This document shows, piece after piece, positions 32,928 through 41,816 of a DNA stretch of 64,000 bases. The notes beneath the pieces are model-generated. The model was not told the origin of the DNA and searched no databases. It worked only from the letters and a program-made list of their open reading frames with translations. A program made the translations under genes and the position numbers. The number at the start of each line of letters is the position of its first letter. Position 1 is the stretch's first letter. Source of the stretch: Streptomyces sp. S.PB5 (lineage in GTDB: Bacteria > Actinomycetota > Actinomycetes > Streptomycetales > Streptomycetaceae); contig NZ_JAQMWP010000001.1 in assembly GCF_030403745.1 (NCBI RefSeq), positions 930,001-994,000 on the forward strand. Direction: 5' to 3'.

Positions 32928-34268
32928 ATGAAGATCAGCATCCGCAGAAGCAGGCGCGCCGCCATGGCCGTCGCCCTGGGCTCCGTGCTCGCGCTGACCG
33001 CCACCGCCTGCGGTGACGACGGCAGCGGCACCGGGGACAAGGGCGACGAGGGCAGCGGCAAGGGAAAGATCGTCTTCTGGGACAACAACGGCGGTGTCCG
33101 CACCGACATCTGGAAGGAGGTCATCGCCGACTTCGAGAAGGCGAACCCGGACATCACGGTCGAGTACGTCGGCATCCCCTCCACCGACTACCAGTCCAAG
33201 GTCGACACGGCCATCCAGGCGGGCAGCCTCCCGGACGTCGGCGGTGTCGGTGCGGCCATGCTCGCGAGCTTCTCCGCGCAGGGCGCGCTGGAACCGCTGG
33301 ACGACCGGCTCGCCAAGTCCTCCCTCGACGGCAAGCTCAACAAGGACATGGTCGAGTCGCTGACGGCGGCCGGCGGCGGCGACGGCAAGCTGTACTCGAT
33401 CCCGACCTCCGCGAACAACGGTGTGCTGTACTACCGCACCGACCTGTTCAAGAAGGCGGGGCTGGGGGAGCCGAGGACATGGGACGAGTTCTACACGGCG
33501 GCGGACAAGCTCACCGACGCCAAGAGGAACGAGTTCGGCTACACGATCCGTGGCGGTGCCGGTTCCATCGCACAGGCGCTGGACGCGATGTACGGACAGT
33601 CGGGGATCACCTCGTTCTGGAACGGGGACAAGACCACCGTCAACGACCCGAAGAACGTGGCCGCGCTGGAGAGGTACGCGGGCCTCTACAAGAAGGTCAC
33701 CCCCGCGGCCGACCTCAACAACGACTTCACGAAGATGGTCGCGCAGTGGGATTCCGGCACGATCGGAATGCTGAACCACAACCTGGGCTCGTACCAGGAC
33801 CATGTGAAGGCGCTCGGGGTCGAGAAGTTCCGGGGAATTCCGCAGCCGGTGGGTGCCGACGGGAAGCGGGTCCAGGTCTCCAACCCCGTTGACGGGGTGG
33901 GCCTGTTCAAGAGCTCCGAGAACAAGGAAGCGGCCTGGAAGTTCATCGAGTTCGCGCTCTCGCACGCGGAGAACTCGAAGTTCAACGAATCCGCGGGCCA
34001 GGTACCGGCCAACAACGAGGCCGCGCAGGACGAGTGGATCTCCAGGGCCGAGCCCACGAAGCTGGCTGCGGCGGCGCTGACGGACGGGTCCACGACGATT
34101 GTGCAGCTCCCGTACTACCTGCCCGACTGGGGCACCATCTCGAAGGCCGACAACGAGCCGAACTTCCAGAAGGTGCTGCTCGGGAAGATGAGTGCGAAGG
34201 ATTTCCTGGACACGTTGGCCGATCAGCTGAATGACGCCCAGGCCGAGTGGAAGTCGCAGAACGGCTGA
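32928..34268 (+). CDS. Extracellular sugar-binding lipoprotein (CUT1 type)
   Basis: The 446-residue protein has a basic start (MKISIRRSRR), a hydrophobic segment and a lipobox TATAC with Cys28, then an acidic/glycine linker and a type-1 solute-binding fold (KIVFWDNNGGVRTDIWKEV, GSLPDVGGVGAAML, VGLFKSSENKEAAWKFIEF). It is the obvious receptor for the two permeases encoded at 28.4-30.2 kb, although GFO, DUF6807 and GH43 genes lie between. AAGAGAGAG precedes ATG 32928, and a LacI-type palindrome lies 240 bases upstream. The ligand is likely a pectin- or hemicellulose-derived oligosaccharide. Confidence 0.88.
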   Translation: MKISIRRSRRAAMAVALGSVLALTATACGDDGSGTGDKGDEGSGKGKIVFWDNNGGVRTDIWKEVIADFEKANPDITVEYVGIPSTDYQSKVDTAIQAGSLPDVGGVGAAMLASFSAQGALEPLDDRLAKSSLDGKLNKDMVESLTAAGGGDGKLYSIPTSANNGVLYYRTDLFKKAGLGEPRTWDEFYTAADKLTDAKRNEFGYTIRGGAGSIAQALDAMYGQSGITSFWNGDKTTVNDPKNVAALERYAGLYKKVTPAADLNNDFTKMVAQWDSGTIGMLNHNLGSYQDHVKALGVEKFRGIPQPVGADGKRVQVSNPVDGVGLFKSSENKEAAWKFIEFALSHAENSKFNESAGQVPANNEAAQDEWISRAEPTKLAAAALTDGSTTIVQLPYYLPDWGTISKADNEPNFQKVLLGKMSAKDFLDTLADQLNDAQAEWKSQNG

Positions 34269-34273
34269 TCTGA

Positions 34274-34540
34274 GCCGAGAACCAGCGCTTCGCCGAGTAC
34301 CGCAACACCGGCCCCGGCGCCGTGATCACCGTCCCGGAGAACCGCCCCCAGCTCACCGACGAGCAGGCCCGGCCGGCGACCCGGTTCTCCGGGAACGACT
34401 GGGACTCCGGGATCGCCACCCTGTCGTTCCTCTCCACGGAGGCCTCGACGACGTACAAGGCCCGCAGCTCCAGCGGCACCCTGCCGACGGCGAACTTCCT
34501 CAAGACCGAGTCGACGGCCATCGGCGCCACCATGGGCTGA
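34274..34540 (+). pseudogene. Chimeric remnant: pectinesterase tail joined to pectate-lyase tail
   Basis: One open frame of 88 codons has no start. Its first part (NQRFAEYRNTGPGA, then ENRPQLTDEQA) is the conserved C-terminus of CE8 pectinesterases. Its second part (NDWDSGIATLSFLSTEAST, then GTLPTANFLKTESTAIGATM) matches the C-terminus of the intact pectate lyase at 36.6-36.8 kb (NNWDGGVATPAFKSKDATT, TAFLTTGSTTIGATM). A deletion therefore fused the ends of two pectin-degrading genes in frame. The parent organism probably had an adjacent pectinesterase-pectate lyase pair. Confidence 0.8.
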
Positions 34541-34661
34541 CCGGCCGGTCGGCCATCCGTCCACCCGCCGGGGCGCTTGACCCGTTTTTTGCCTGTGAAG
34601 GAGGTATCGATCAGGCAACGGGTCTCGCGCTCACAGCGGTGACGCGCGTAGAACGTCTGTC

Positions 34662-35459
34662 ATGCATAAGCCACTGCGTATCGCGGCCATAGCCGCCGCG
34701 TGTGCCGTCGCCGGTGCCGGCCTCTACGGCGCCGGCGCGGCCACGGCCGGCCAGTCCACCGCGAACAGCACCCACGAGCCCTACAACATCGGGCTCCTGG
34801 TCAAGGACATCGACACCTATTACGGCACCACGCTCGACGCGGACGGCGTCTACCAGGCGTCGCCCGACAGCCAGTACGCCAAGGACCTCGCGAAGCTCGA
34901 CGCCGCCGCGAAGAAGCAGATCGACAAGGCGGCCCGCAAGGCCCAGAAGACGGGCTCCAAGCCCGCGGTCGTCTTCGACATCGACGACACGCTGCTGCTG
35001 AGCCTCGACTACGAGAAGAAGACCAACTACACGTACAACTCGACCACTTGGGCCGAGTACGTGAACAAGGCCGACCGCCCCGGCGTCTTCGGCAGCGCCG
35101 AGCTCGTGCAGTACGCCGAGGCCAGGGGCGTCGAGGTCTTCTACAACTCGGGCCTGGCCGAGGCACAGCGCACGGCCGCCGTCGAGAACCTGAAGAAGAT
35201 CGGCGCCGATGTGAACCTCGACGCCGGCCACGTCTTCCTCAAGGACAAGGCCAACCCGCCGTCCTACCTGAGCGCCTGCGCCGCCCCCGGCGCCTGGACC
35301 TGCACGACCGTGCAGTACAAGTCCGGCACCCGCAAGCACATCGAGCAGGACCTCGGGTACGACATCATCGCCAACTTCGGCGACCAGTACACCGACCTCC
35401 AGGGCGGCTACGCCGACAAGACGTACAAGCTCCCGAACCCGACGTACTACGTCAGCTGA
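34662..35459 (+). CDS. Secreted HAD-superfamily acid phosphatase (class B type)
   Basis: The 265-residue protein has a Sec signal (basic MHKPLR, hydrophobic IAAIAAACAVAGAGLYGAG, cleavage near ATAGQ). The HAD catalytic motif VFDIDDTLL lies near residue 105, followed by FYNSGLAEAQRTAAVENL (motif II region) and NFGDQYTDLQGG (motif III/IV). It dephosphorylates organic phosphate esters outside the cell. ATG 34662 has no strong ribosome-binding site; a perfect AAGGAGGT at 34598-34605 is too far upstream. It sits between pectinase remnants and the pectate lyase, so grouping with them may be accidental. Confidence 0.85.
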   Translation: MHKPLRIAAIAAACAVAGAGLYGAGAATAGQSTANSTHEPYNIGLLVKDIDTYYGTTLDADGVYQASPDSQYAKDLAKLDAAAKKQIDKAARKAQKTGSKPAVVFDIDDTLLLSLDYEKKTNYTYNSTTWAEYVNKADRPGVFGSAELVQYAEARGVEVFYNSGLAEAQRTAAVENLKKIGADVNLDAGHVFLKDKANPPSYLSACAAPGAWTCTTVQYKSGTRKHIEQDLGYDIIANFGDQYTDLQGGYADKTYKLPNPTYYVS

Positions 35460-35611
35460 GCCCGCTCACCGCCGTACGGATCGAAGAGGACCGGTCGATC
35501 TTCACGGGATGCGGCAACCTTTCCTGGCGCGAGGGCGACCTGGGTTCAGAAGCGGGCCGGGGCGGCCCCTCCGGCCCGCTTCGTCCTCATCGCCCAGGAA
35601 AGGAACGCCCC

Positions 35612-36766
35612 GTGCGTCAGAGCACCGGACGCCACCGCAGGACCCGTACGCTCTCCGTCGCCGCCGCTGTGGCCGTCGCCGCAGGGGCGGGCGGCGTGTA
35701 CCTCGGTCTGTCGAACGGCGGCGCCGGGGCCGCCTCCTCGACGGTGACCGTGTCCAGCACGGCTCAGCTGGAGGCGGCCGTGAAGAACGCGGTCGCGGGT
35801 ACCACCATCGAGCTCCGCGCCGGTACGTACTATCCGGCGGCCACCCTCAAGTCCACGGCCAACGGCACGAGTTCGGCGCGGATCACCCTGCGGGCGTACG
35901 GCGCTGAGAAGGTCAGGATCGACGGCTCCGAGCTGCCCGACGGCTCCTGGCTGGCCGGGATCTACGGCGACTACTGGACCGTGCAGAACCTCACCTTCCA
36001 GAACTCGCCCGCCCAGGGCTTCGTCGCCACCTCCTCCGTGGGCGGTGTCTTCAGGAACCTCGTCACCGCGGACAACGGCGACTGCGGGTTCACGCTCCGC
36101 GGCGACGGCACGACGGACAACCTCGTGCAGAACCTGGACAGTCACGGCAACTACGACTCCGCCGGGCACGGTCAGAACGCCGACGGGATCGCGGTGAAGT
36201 TCGGCTCGGGCACCGGCAACAAGATCACGGGTGCGCGGCTCCACGACAACTCCGACGACGGCCTCGACCTGTGGCAGTTCTCCTCGCCGGTCACCATCGA
36301 GCACTCCTGGGCCTTCGGCAACGGCGAGAACCGCTGGAACGACTCCGCCTTCGAGGGCAACGGCAACGGCTACAAACTGGGCGGCGGGGGTGTCACGGTC
36401 GCGCATGTCCTCAACAACAACGCGGCCTGGGACAACACGCTGAACGGGTTCACCGAGAACTCCAACCCGGGCGCGATCGTCCTGAACCGCAACACGGCCT
36501 ACTCCAACGCCCGGGCGGGCTTCTACTTCGCCACGGGCAAGGCGCGGCTGGCCCGGAACCTCGCGGTGAGCAACAAGGGCGGGCCCTCCGAGCTCGGCGG
36601 CTCCACGGTCTCCGCGGCCAACAACTGGGACGGCGGCGTCGCCACGCCGGCCTTCAAGTCCAAGGACGCGACCACGGCGTACGGCCCGCGGAAGTCCGAC
36701 GGCTCGCTTCCGGCCACCGCCTTCCTCACCACCGGCTCGACCACCATCGGGGCGACGATGAACTGA
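35612..36766 (+). CDS. Secreted pectate lyase, PL9-type right-handed beta-helix
   Basis: The 384-residue enzyme has a signal segment (RTLSVAAAVAVAAGAGGVYL) and then a parallel beta-helix: AQLEAAVKNAVAGTTIELRAGTY is the first coils, YWTVQNLTFQNS, FTLRGDGTTDNLVQNLDSH, ADGIAVKFGSG, NSDDGLDLW and later repeats. NADGIAVK.GSG...DNSDDGLDLWQ matches PL9 lyases, which cut polygalacturonate with calcium and a lysine base. GTG 35612 follows GAAAGGA; upstream in-frame starts lie inside the phosphatase gene. It supplies uronates to the oxidative pathway encoded elsewhere in the window. A strong terminator follows. Confidence 0.88.
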   Translation: MRQSTGRHRRTRTLSVAAAVAVAAGAGGVYLGLSNGGAGAASSTVTVSSTAQLEAAVKNAVAGTTIELRAGTYYPAATLKSTANGTSSARITLRAYGAEKVRIDGSELPDGSWLAGIYGDYWTVQNLTFQNSPAQGFVATSSVGGVFRNLVTADNGDCGFTLRGDGTTDNLVQNLDSHGNYDSAGHGQNADGIAVKFGSGTGNKITGARLHDNSDDGLDLWQFSSPVTIEHSWAFGNGENRWNDSAFEGNGNGYKLGGGGVTVAHVLNNNAAWDNTLNGFTENSNPGAIVLNRNTAYSNARAGFYFATGKARLARNLAVSNKGGPSELGGSTVSAANNWDGGVATPAFKSKDATTAYGPRKSDGSLPATAFLTTGSTTIGATMN

Positions 36767-36802
36767 GGCGGACGCGGAGAACCGAGGCAGACGCAGATGA
36801 CA

Positions 36803-36836
36803 AAACGCCCCGCCGGTCGTCACCGGCGGGGCGTTT
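36803..36836 (+). terminator. Strong terminator after the pectate lyase gene
   Basis: A perfect 15-bp stem, AAACGCCCCGCCGGT (36803-36817) and ACCGGCGGGGCGTTT (36822-36836), has a CGTC loop and ends in a short T-run on each strand, so it can act in both directions. Confidence 0.92.
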
Positions 36837-37145
36837 CTGTCGCCGGCCCGAGGGGGGCTCATGCCGGCGGCTGCTGACCGAGGGGGGCTCAGGTCAGCAG
36901 GTCTGTGCAGTGGTGTCCGTCTTCCACGCACTACTAGGGACGTTGAAGATGAACGAATGGTTGTTCCCCCGGTATGAACCTGTGGTGAGAGAGCGAGTGC
37001 TGGGGTGTAGTGTGCGCGGCCGCCGCTCGGGCCGCGGTCGACTCGAAGTAGATCAAGCCATGCCCGTTCCTTGCGTGGGAAGAGGATCCTTGCGTTTCCT
37101 GGTTGCCACCGGCGAAGGAAAGGGTTGCCGCTCTCCGGAACTTTT
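36837..37145. other. Intergenic region, no gene seen
   Basis: A 13-base direct repeat CGAGGGGGGCTCA occurs twice, around 36851 and 36881. The middle is less GC-rich than its surroundings. A short frame starting MNEWLFPRYEPVVR (36950) runs on with poor codon bias and is not supported. No RNA gene was recognised. Confidence 0.5.
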
Positions 37146-38006
37146 TCAGGAATCCCCGTCCGGCGACGCGTCGTCGCCCTCGCGGGCCGCGAAGCCGCCC
37201 TTCACGGAGAGCTGCTCGCCGCCCGCCGTGCCGGTCGCCGTGTAGGTGTCGCGAGCCGCGTCCCGGCCGCCGCGCTCATGGTCGTACTGCCCCGCGAACA
37301 CCCACTCGCCCTTGGGGACCTTGCGGCCCTCCTTGAGCGTCCAGGTGTAGACGAGGAAGCCGTCCTTCTCCTCGGTGGTGAGGGTGAAGTCGGTCTCCGG
37401 CAGGGAGCGCCAGGCGCCGGTCGAGGTGACCCCGCCGGTCTGCGCGACCTTCAACTGCACGGTGAGCGCGGTGAGTTCCTCGGAGGTCTTCAGGGTGATG
37501 TCGCTCTGCGCCCAGAACTCGTTGCTGTGCGGGTCGACCGAGCCGTTTGACCACAGGGGGCCGTCCTCGGCACCCGGGGCGGTGACCGGCGGCTGCGCGG
37601 TCGCCGTCGCGGAGGGCTGCTGCCGGGTGGGCGTGCTGCTGGGCCCGGACTCCGGCCGGGTCCGCTCCGGCGACGGTTCGGCCGTCCTGCTCGGCGCCCG
37701 GCTCGTCGCGTCCGGGGACGGCTCGGGCGTCGCCGTGGTCGCCACCGACTGCTGCGGGCCGTCGTCCTTCACGGCCGAGGCCACCGCGTAGCCGCCGATG
37801 CCGAGCGCACACGCGACCGCCGTCGTGGCGCTGACCACCCGTACCCAGCCGAACACCGGCGGCCGGGTGGCCCGGTGGTCGGGGCGGGTCTCCTCGGCGA
37901 TGCCGCGCTCGACCCGCGCCAGGATGCGCGCGCGGTCCGGCTCGTGCTGTCCGGCCGCCTCGTGCAGCCGGGCGCGCAGCTCGTCGTGCACGTCCTGCTG
38001 CCTCAT
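37146..38006 (-). CDS. Membrane-anchored partner of the downstream-coupled sigma factor, possible anti-sigma factor
   Basis: The 286-residue protein has a cytosolic N-terminus (about 50 residues, MRQQDVHDELRARLHEAA), one membrane helix (VVSATTAVACALGIGGYAVA, about 57-76), a long Ser/Thr/Pro linker (about 85-145) and an extracytoplasmic beta-rich domain (FWAQSDITLKTSEELTALTV to the end). Its ATG overlaps the stop of the sigma-factor gene (ATGA). Topology and coupling fit a membrane anti-sigma factor, but no zinc motif is present, so the call rests on context. The surface domain may sense the signal. Confidence 0.65.
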   Translation of the reverse strand: MRQQDVHDELRARLHEAAGQHEPDRARILARVERGIAEETRPDHRATRPPVFGWVRVVSATTAVACALGIGGYAVASAVKDDGPQQSVATTATPEPSPDATSRAPSRTAEPSPERTRPESGPSSTPTRQQPSATATAQPPVTAPGAEDGPLWSNGSVDPHSNEFWAQSDITLKTSEELTALTVQLKVAQTGGVTSTGAWRSLPETDFTLTTEEKDGFLVYTWTLKEGRKVPKGEWVFAGQYDHERGGRDAARDTYTATGTAGGEQLSVKGGFAAREGDDASPDGDS

Positions 38007-38569
38007 CGGGTCCGTCCTCCGGTCTCGCCGCCGCGCGCCATGGCCACGGCCACCTGCTGGGGTGCGCCCTGGGAGCCGAGCAGCCGCTGCAGTTCGGCCA
38101 GCCCCTTGGACGTCTGGGACTTAACCGTACCCACGGTAATCCCAAGAGCGAGAGCGGTGTCCTTTTCCGACAGGTCGAACGCGTGCCGGAGCACCACGCA
38201 CGCCCGTTTGCGGAACGGCAGCCTGCGCAGCGCCCCCTGGACATCGACGACACCCGCTATGTCCGGGTTCTCCGTCTTCTCCTCGCGCTGTGACCAGAAC
38301 AGCGCGATCCGGCGGCGCTCACGGACCGCGCTGCGGATCCGGGTCCGGGCCAGATTGGCGACGACGCCACGGGCGTAGGCGGCCGGGTGATCGGCCGCAC
38401 GCACCCGGTCCCAGCGGTTCCACAGTGCGAGCAGCGCGTCCGCCGCCAGATCGTCGGCGGCGTCCGATTCGCCGGTCAACAGATAGGCGAGACGTGACAG
38501 TTCGGCGTAGTGCCGTTCGAAGAAGGCCTGGAACTCCACGGAGGCTGCGTCGTCGACGACCGTGCCCAC
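38003..38569 (-). CDS. SigE-family ECF RNA polymerase sigma factor
   Basis: The 188-residue protein has sigma region 2 (about residues 10-80: FQAFFERHYAELSRLAYLL, DDLAADALLALW) and region 4 (about 115-165: LRRLPFRKRACVVLRHAFDL, GITVGTVKSQTSKGL). GTG 38569 follows GGGAGG by 8 bases; longer frames lack this. It belongs to the SigE-like group common in actinomycetes, usually paired with a membrane protein such as the one that overlaps its stop. It is divergent from the purine permease gene. Confidence 0.87.
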   Translation of the reverse strand: MGTVVDDAASVEFQAFFERHYAELSRLAYLLTGESDAADDLAADALLALWNRWDRVRAADHPAAYARGVVANLARTRIRSAVRERRRIALFWSQREEKTENPDIAGVVDVQGALRRLPFRKRACVVLRHAFDLSEKDTALALGITVGTVKSQTSKGLAELQRLLGSQGAPQQVAVAMARGGETGGRTR

Positions 38570-38803
38570 GGGCGGAACCTCCCTGTGCCTGCCATGTGAA
38601 TGCCCTGTGATCATCCGGAGGTGGCCCGGATGAGATCCGGAAGCGTAGCAGTGATCAACGGTCGGTTCGTACGGGGCTTCGAACGCAGTCTGACGGCCCG
38701 ACCCTGATTCCGTAACACGGTGAAAACCTGAAACGCGTTCAACGCGGGAACAATCCAGCCAGCATCCGCACACAGATCAGTTCAGGCAACAAGGAGTCTC
38801 CCC

Positions 38804-40261
38804 ATGTCCACAACCGAGAAGGTGACCGGCCCGCAAGACGCCACGCCATCAGGCGTGAACGGCGTCGACCGGTTCTTCAAGATCTCCGAACGGGGATCCA
38901 CCTTCGCCCGTGAGATACGCGGCGGCTTCGCCACGTTCTTCACGATGGCCTACATCCTTGTCCTGAATCCCATCATCCTGGGCAGCGCCAAGGACAAGTT
39001 CGGCGAGACCCTCGATCCGGTCCAACTCACCACCGCCACCGCCCTGGTGGCCGCGGTGATGACGATCATCATGGGCGTCGGCGGAAACCTGCCGCTCGCC
39101 CTCGCCGCGGGCCTCGGATTGAATGCAGTCGTCGCCTTCCAGATCGCCCCGCTGATGAGCTGGGACGACGCGATGGGCCTGGTCGTCCTCGAAGGCCTGC
39201 TGATCTGCGTCCTGGTGGTGACCGGGCTGCGCGAGGCCGTCATGCACGCGATCCCGCAGCCGCTCAAGCAGGCGATCAGCGTCGGTATCGGCCTGTTCAT
39301 CGCCTTCATCGGCTTTGTCGACGCCGGGTTCGTCAGCCGCATCCCGGACATCGCGAACACCACCGTTCCCGTGCAGCTCGGCGGCACCGGCAGGCTCACC
39401 GGCTGGCCGATCCTCGTCTTCTGTCTCGGCGTGCTGCTGACGGTCGCGCTGATCGCCCGCAAGGTCAAGGGCGCGATCCTCATCAGCATCGTGACCATGA
39501 CGATCGTCGCCGTCATCATCAACTCGGCCGCCGACGTCAAGAGCTGGGGCCTGACCACGCCGGCCTGGCCCGACAAGCTGGTCGACACCCCCGACTTCGG
39601 ACTGCTCGGTCAGTTCAGCCTGTTCGGGGCGTTCAGCGCGGCGGACGTCGGTGTCGTCACCGTCGTCCTGCTGATCTTCACGCTGATCCTCTCCGACTTC
39701 TTCGACACCATGGGCACGGTCGTCGGCATCAGCGCGGAGGCGGGGCTCCTCGACGAGGAGGGCAAGGTGCCCAACCTCGGCCGGGTGCTGCTCATCGACG
39801 GTGCGGCCGCGGTCGCGGGCGGCGCGGCGTCCTCGTCCTCCGCCACGTCGTACATCGAGTCGGCGGCGGGCGTCGGCGAGGGGTCGCGCACGGGCTTCTC
39901 GAACCTGATCACGGGCGGTCTGTTCGCCCTGGCGCTGTTCCTGACCCCGCTGCTCACCATGGTCCCGCTGCAGGCGGCCGCCCCGGCCCTGGTCGCCGTC
40001 GGGTTCCTGATGATGACGCAGGTCAAGCACATCGACTGGGACAAGTACGAGATCGCGATCCCGGCGTTCCTGACGATCGCCGTCATGCCGTTCACGTACT
40101 CGATCACCAACGGCATCGGCGCGGGCTTCCTCGCCTACGTCGTCATCAAGGTGGTGCTGGGCAAGGCGAAGGAGATCCACTGGCTGCTGTGGGGGACCTC
40201 GGCGCTGTTCCTGATCTACTTCGCGATCGACCCGATCGAGCAGATCCTCGGTGTGAAGTGA
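38804..40261 (+). CDS. NCS2/AzgA-type guanine/hypoxanthine permease
   Basis: The 485-residue membrane protein has 12-14 hydrophobic helices. The family start FFKISERGSTFAREIRGGFA, the segment TFFTMAYILVLNP, and LAAGLGLNAVVAF and ILSDFFDTMGT motifs match AzgA/PbuG purine-proton symporters. AAGGAG precedes ATG 38804. No purine riboswitch is apparent in the 230 bases upstream. It takes up hypoxanthine, guanine or adenine. A four-copy 13-base repeat begins at its last two codons. Confidence 0.92.
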   Translation: MSTTEKVTGPQDATPSGVNGVDRFFKISERGSTFAREIRGGFATFFTMAYILVLNPIILGSAKDKFGETLDPVQLTTATALVAAVMTIIMGVGGNLPLALAAGLGLNAVVAFQIAPLMSWDDAMGLVVLEGLLICVLVVTGLREAVMHAIPQPLKQAISVGIGLFIAFIGFVDAGFVSRIPDIANTTVPVQLGGTGRLTGWPILVFCLGVLLTVALIARKVKGAILISIVTMTIVAVIINSAADVKSWGLTTPAWPDKLVDTPDFGLLGQFSLFGAFSAADVGVVTVVLLIFTLILSDFFDTMGTVVGISAEAGLLDEEGKVPNLGRVLLIDGAAAVAGGAASSSSATSYIESAAGVGEGSRTGFSNLITGGLFALALFLTPLLTMVPLQAAAPALVAVGFLMMTQVKHIDWDKYEIAIPAFLTIAVMPFTYSITNGIGAGFLAYVVIKVVLGKAKEIHWLLWGTSALFLIYFAIDPIEQILGVK

Positions 40262-40304
40262 CCCGGTGAAGTGACCCGGTGAAGTGAGTCTGTGAAGTGA
40301 CTCA
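40253..40304 (+). repeat. Four tandem 13-base repeats over the permease stop codon
   Basis: GTGAAGTGACCCG at 40253 and 40266 is exact; GTGAAGTGAGTCT (40279) and GTGAAGTGACTCA (40292) are diverged copies. The first copy contains the last codons and stop of the purine permease (GTG AAG TGA), so each copy duplicates the stop. The array leads directly into a terminator. Confidence 0.9.
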
Positions 40305-40340
40305 AGGGGTGGCTCCCCGAAGTCGAAGGAGCCACCCCTT
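40304..40340. terminator. Bidirectional terminator between purine permease and PBP genes
   Basis: AAGGGGTGGCTCC (40304-40316) and GGAGCCACCCCTT (40328-40340) form a perfect 13-bp stem with an 11-base loop between two convergent genes. Confidence 0.88.
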
Positions 40341-40364
40341 GCGCCTGGTTCTTGAGATGCGCGC

Positions 40365-41816
40365 CTAGTCCTTGAGCGCGGCCTCCATCATCGCCTTGGC
40401 CACCGGCGCCGCCAGGCCGTTGCCGCTGACCTCGGACCGGGCCGCGTCCGACTGCTCCACCATGACCGCGACCGCGACCTCCTTGCCGTCGGCCTTGGCG
40501 TACGACGTGAACCACGCGTACGGCGACTTGCTGTTGTTCTCGCCGCGCTGGGCCGTGCCCGTCTTGCCGCCGACCGTCGCGCCGTCGATCTGCGCGTTCG
40601 TGCCCGTGCCGTCCTCGACGACCGTCTGCATCGCCGACTGGAGCTGCTCGGCGGTCTCGGAGCTGACGACCTGGGTCGTGGAGGTCTCGTCGTCGTAGTT
40701 CGCCAGGGTGTCGCCGCCGCTGTCGGTGATCTGCGAGACCATGTGCGGCGAGACCAGCTTGCCGTCGCCCGCGATCGCCGCGGAGACCATCGCCATCTGC
40801 AGCGGGGTCGCGGTGACATCGAACTGGCCGATGCCGGTGAGGGCGGTCGAGGAGTCGTTCATGTCCGAGGGGTAGACGCTGGTGTACGCCCGCACGGGCA
40901 CGTCCTGCGACTCGTCGTTGAAGCCGAACTTCTCGGCCATCGCCCTCAGCTTGTCCTGGCCGAGGTTGTACGCCATCTTCGCGAAGACGTTGTTGCAGGA
41001 GTACTGCAGCGCGGTGCGGATCGAGGCGTTCTCACAGGGCGCTGACTTGTTCTCGTTCTCCAGGTCGGTGACCGTGCCCGGCAGCCGGTACGGGTCCGGG
41101 CTGTCGGTCTTCTCGTCCACCGACGAGTACAGCCCGTCCTCCAGCGCGGCCGCCGCCACGACCAGCTTGAACGTCGAACCCGGCGCCACCGGCTGCCGCA
41201 GCGCACGGTTGGTCAGCGGCTTGTCCGAGTCCGCGTTGAGCTTCTTCCACGCCGTACCGGCCGTGTTCGCGTCGGTCAGCGAGGACGGATCGTACGACGG
41301 GGTCGACACGACGGCGAGGATCTTGCCGGTCGTCGGGTCGATCGCGACGGCCGCGCCCTGCTTGTCGCCCAGCGCGTCATAGGCCGCCTTCTGCACGCCC
41401 GGGTCGATCGTGGTGACCACGTTGCCCGGCTCGGCCCGCTGGTTGGTGACCGTGTCCATCACGGACTTCAGCCGGGTGTCCGTGCCGTTGAGGAGGTCGG
41501 CGTAGATGCCCTCCAGCTGGGTCGGGGCGTACGCCTGCGAGGCGTAGCCCGTCACCGCGGCGTACAGCCTGCCGTCCTTGTACGTGCGCTTGTACTCGAG
41601 GTCGCTCCCCGTCGTCTGCGCGGAACCGGTGATCGACTCACCGGCCACGATGATGTTCCCCAGCGGCGACGAGTACGTCTCGATCGCGTTCCGCCGGTTG
41701 TCGCTGTCGTCCGCGAGCGCCTGGCCCTCGTAGAACTGCACCCAGGTCGCCCGCACCAGCAGGGCGAGCACCAGCAGCAGCGCGAAGACCGATGCGTGCC
41801 TGATCGTCTTGTTCAT
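40365..41816 (-). CDS. Class B penicillin-binding protein (D,D-transpeptidase)
   Basis: The 483-residue protein is anchored by an N-terminal helix (ASVFALLLVLALLVRATWV). A dimerisation/non-catalytic region (about 35-150) precedes the transpeptidase domain, which has the SxxK motif STFK at 214-217, SCN at 273-275 and KTGT at 418-421. It crosslinks peptidoglycan at the cell surface. Length and motifs fit the short PbpA-type proteins of actinomycetes, which often accompany FtsW/RodA; no such partner is adjacent here. GGTGGA lies just before ATG 41816. Confidence 0.92.
   Translation of the reverse strand: MNKTIRHASVFALLLVLALLVRATWVQFYEGQALADDSDNRRNAIETYSSPLGNIIVAGESITGSAQTTGSDLEYKRTYKDGRLYAAVTGYASQAYAPTQLEGIYADLLNGTDTRLKSVMDTVTNQRAEPGNVVTTIDPGVQKAAYDALGDKQGAAVAIDPTTGKILAVVSTPSYDPSSLTDANTAGTAWKKLNADSDKPLTNRALRQPVAPGSTFKLVVAAAALEDGLYSSVDEKTDSPDPYRLPGTVTDLENENKSAPCENASIRTALQYSCNNVFAKMAYNLGQDKLRAMAEKFGFNDESQDVPVRAYTSVYPSDMNDSSTALTGIGQFDVTATPLQMAMVSAAIAGDGKLVSPHMVSQITDSGGDTLANYDDETSTTQVVSSETAEQLQSAMQTVVEDGTGTNAQIDGATVGGKTGTAQRGENNSKSPYAWFTSYAKADGKEVAVAVMVEQSDAARSEVSGNGLAAPVAKAMMEAALKD

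Noticed and set aside
34598..34605. Perfect ribosome-binding site AAGGAGGT
   Set aside because: No ATG, GTG, TTG or CTG follows at usable spacing, and the next gene starts 56 bases later. It may be left from a deleted gene next to the chimeric pectinase remnant.
36950..37245. Small frame starting MNEWLFPRYEPVVR
   Set aside because: No ribosome-binding site of good quality, mixed codon usage, and it runs into the antisense of the membrane-protein gene.
38570..38803. Purine riboswitch before the NCS2 permease
   Set aside because: I looked for the three-helix purine aptamer core and saw no matching conserved loops. The region looks like an ordinary divergent promoter.
38849..40180. 443-codon minus-strand frame opposite the purine permease
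   Set aside because: It mirrors the permease codons (Asp/Gln/Arg/Val rich) and has no ribosome-binding site or recognisable domain.
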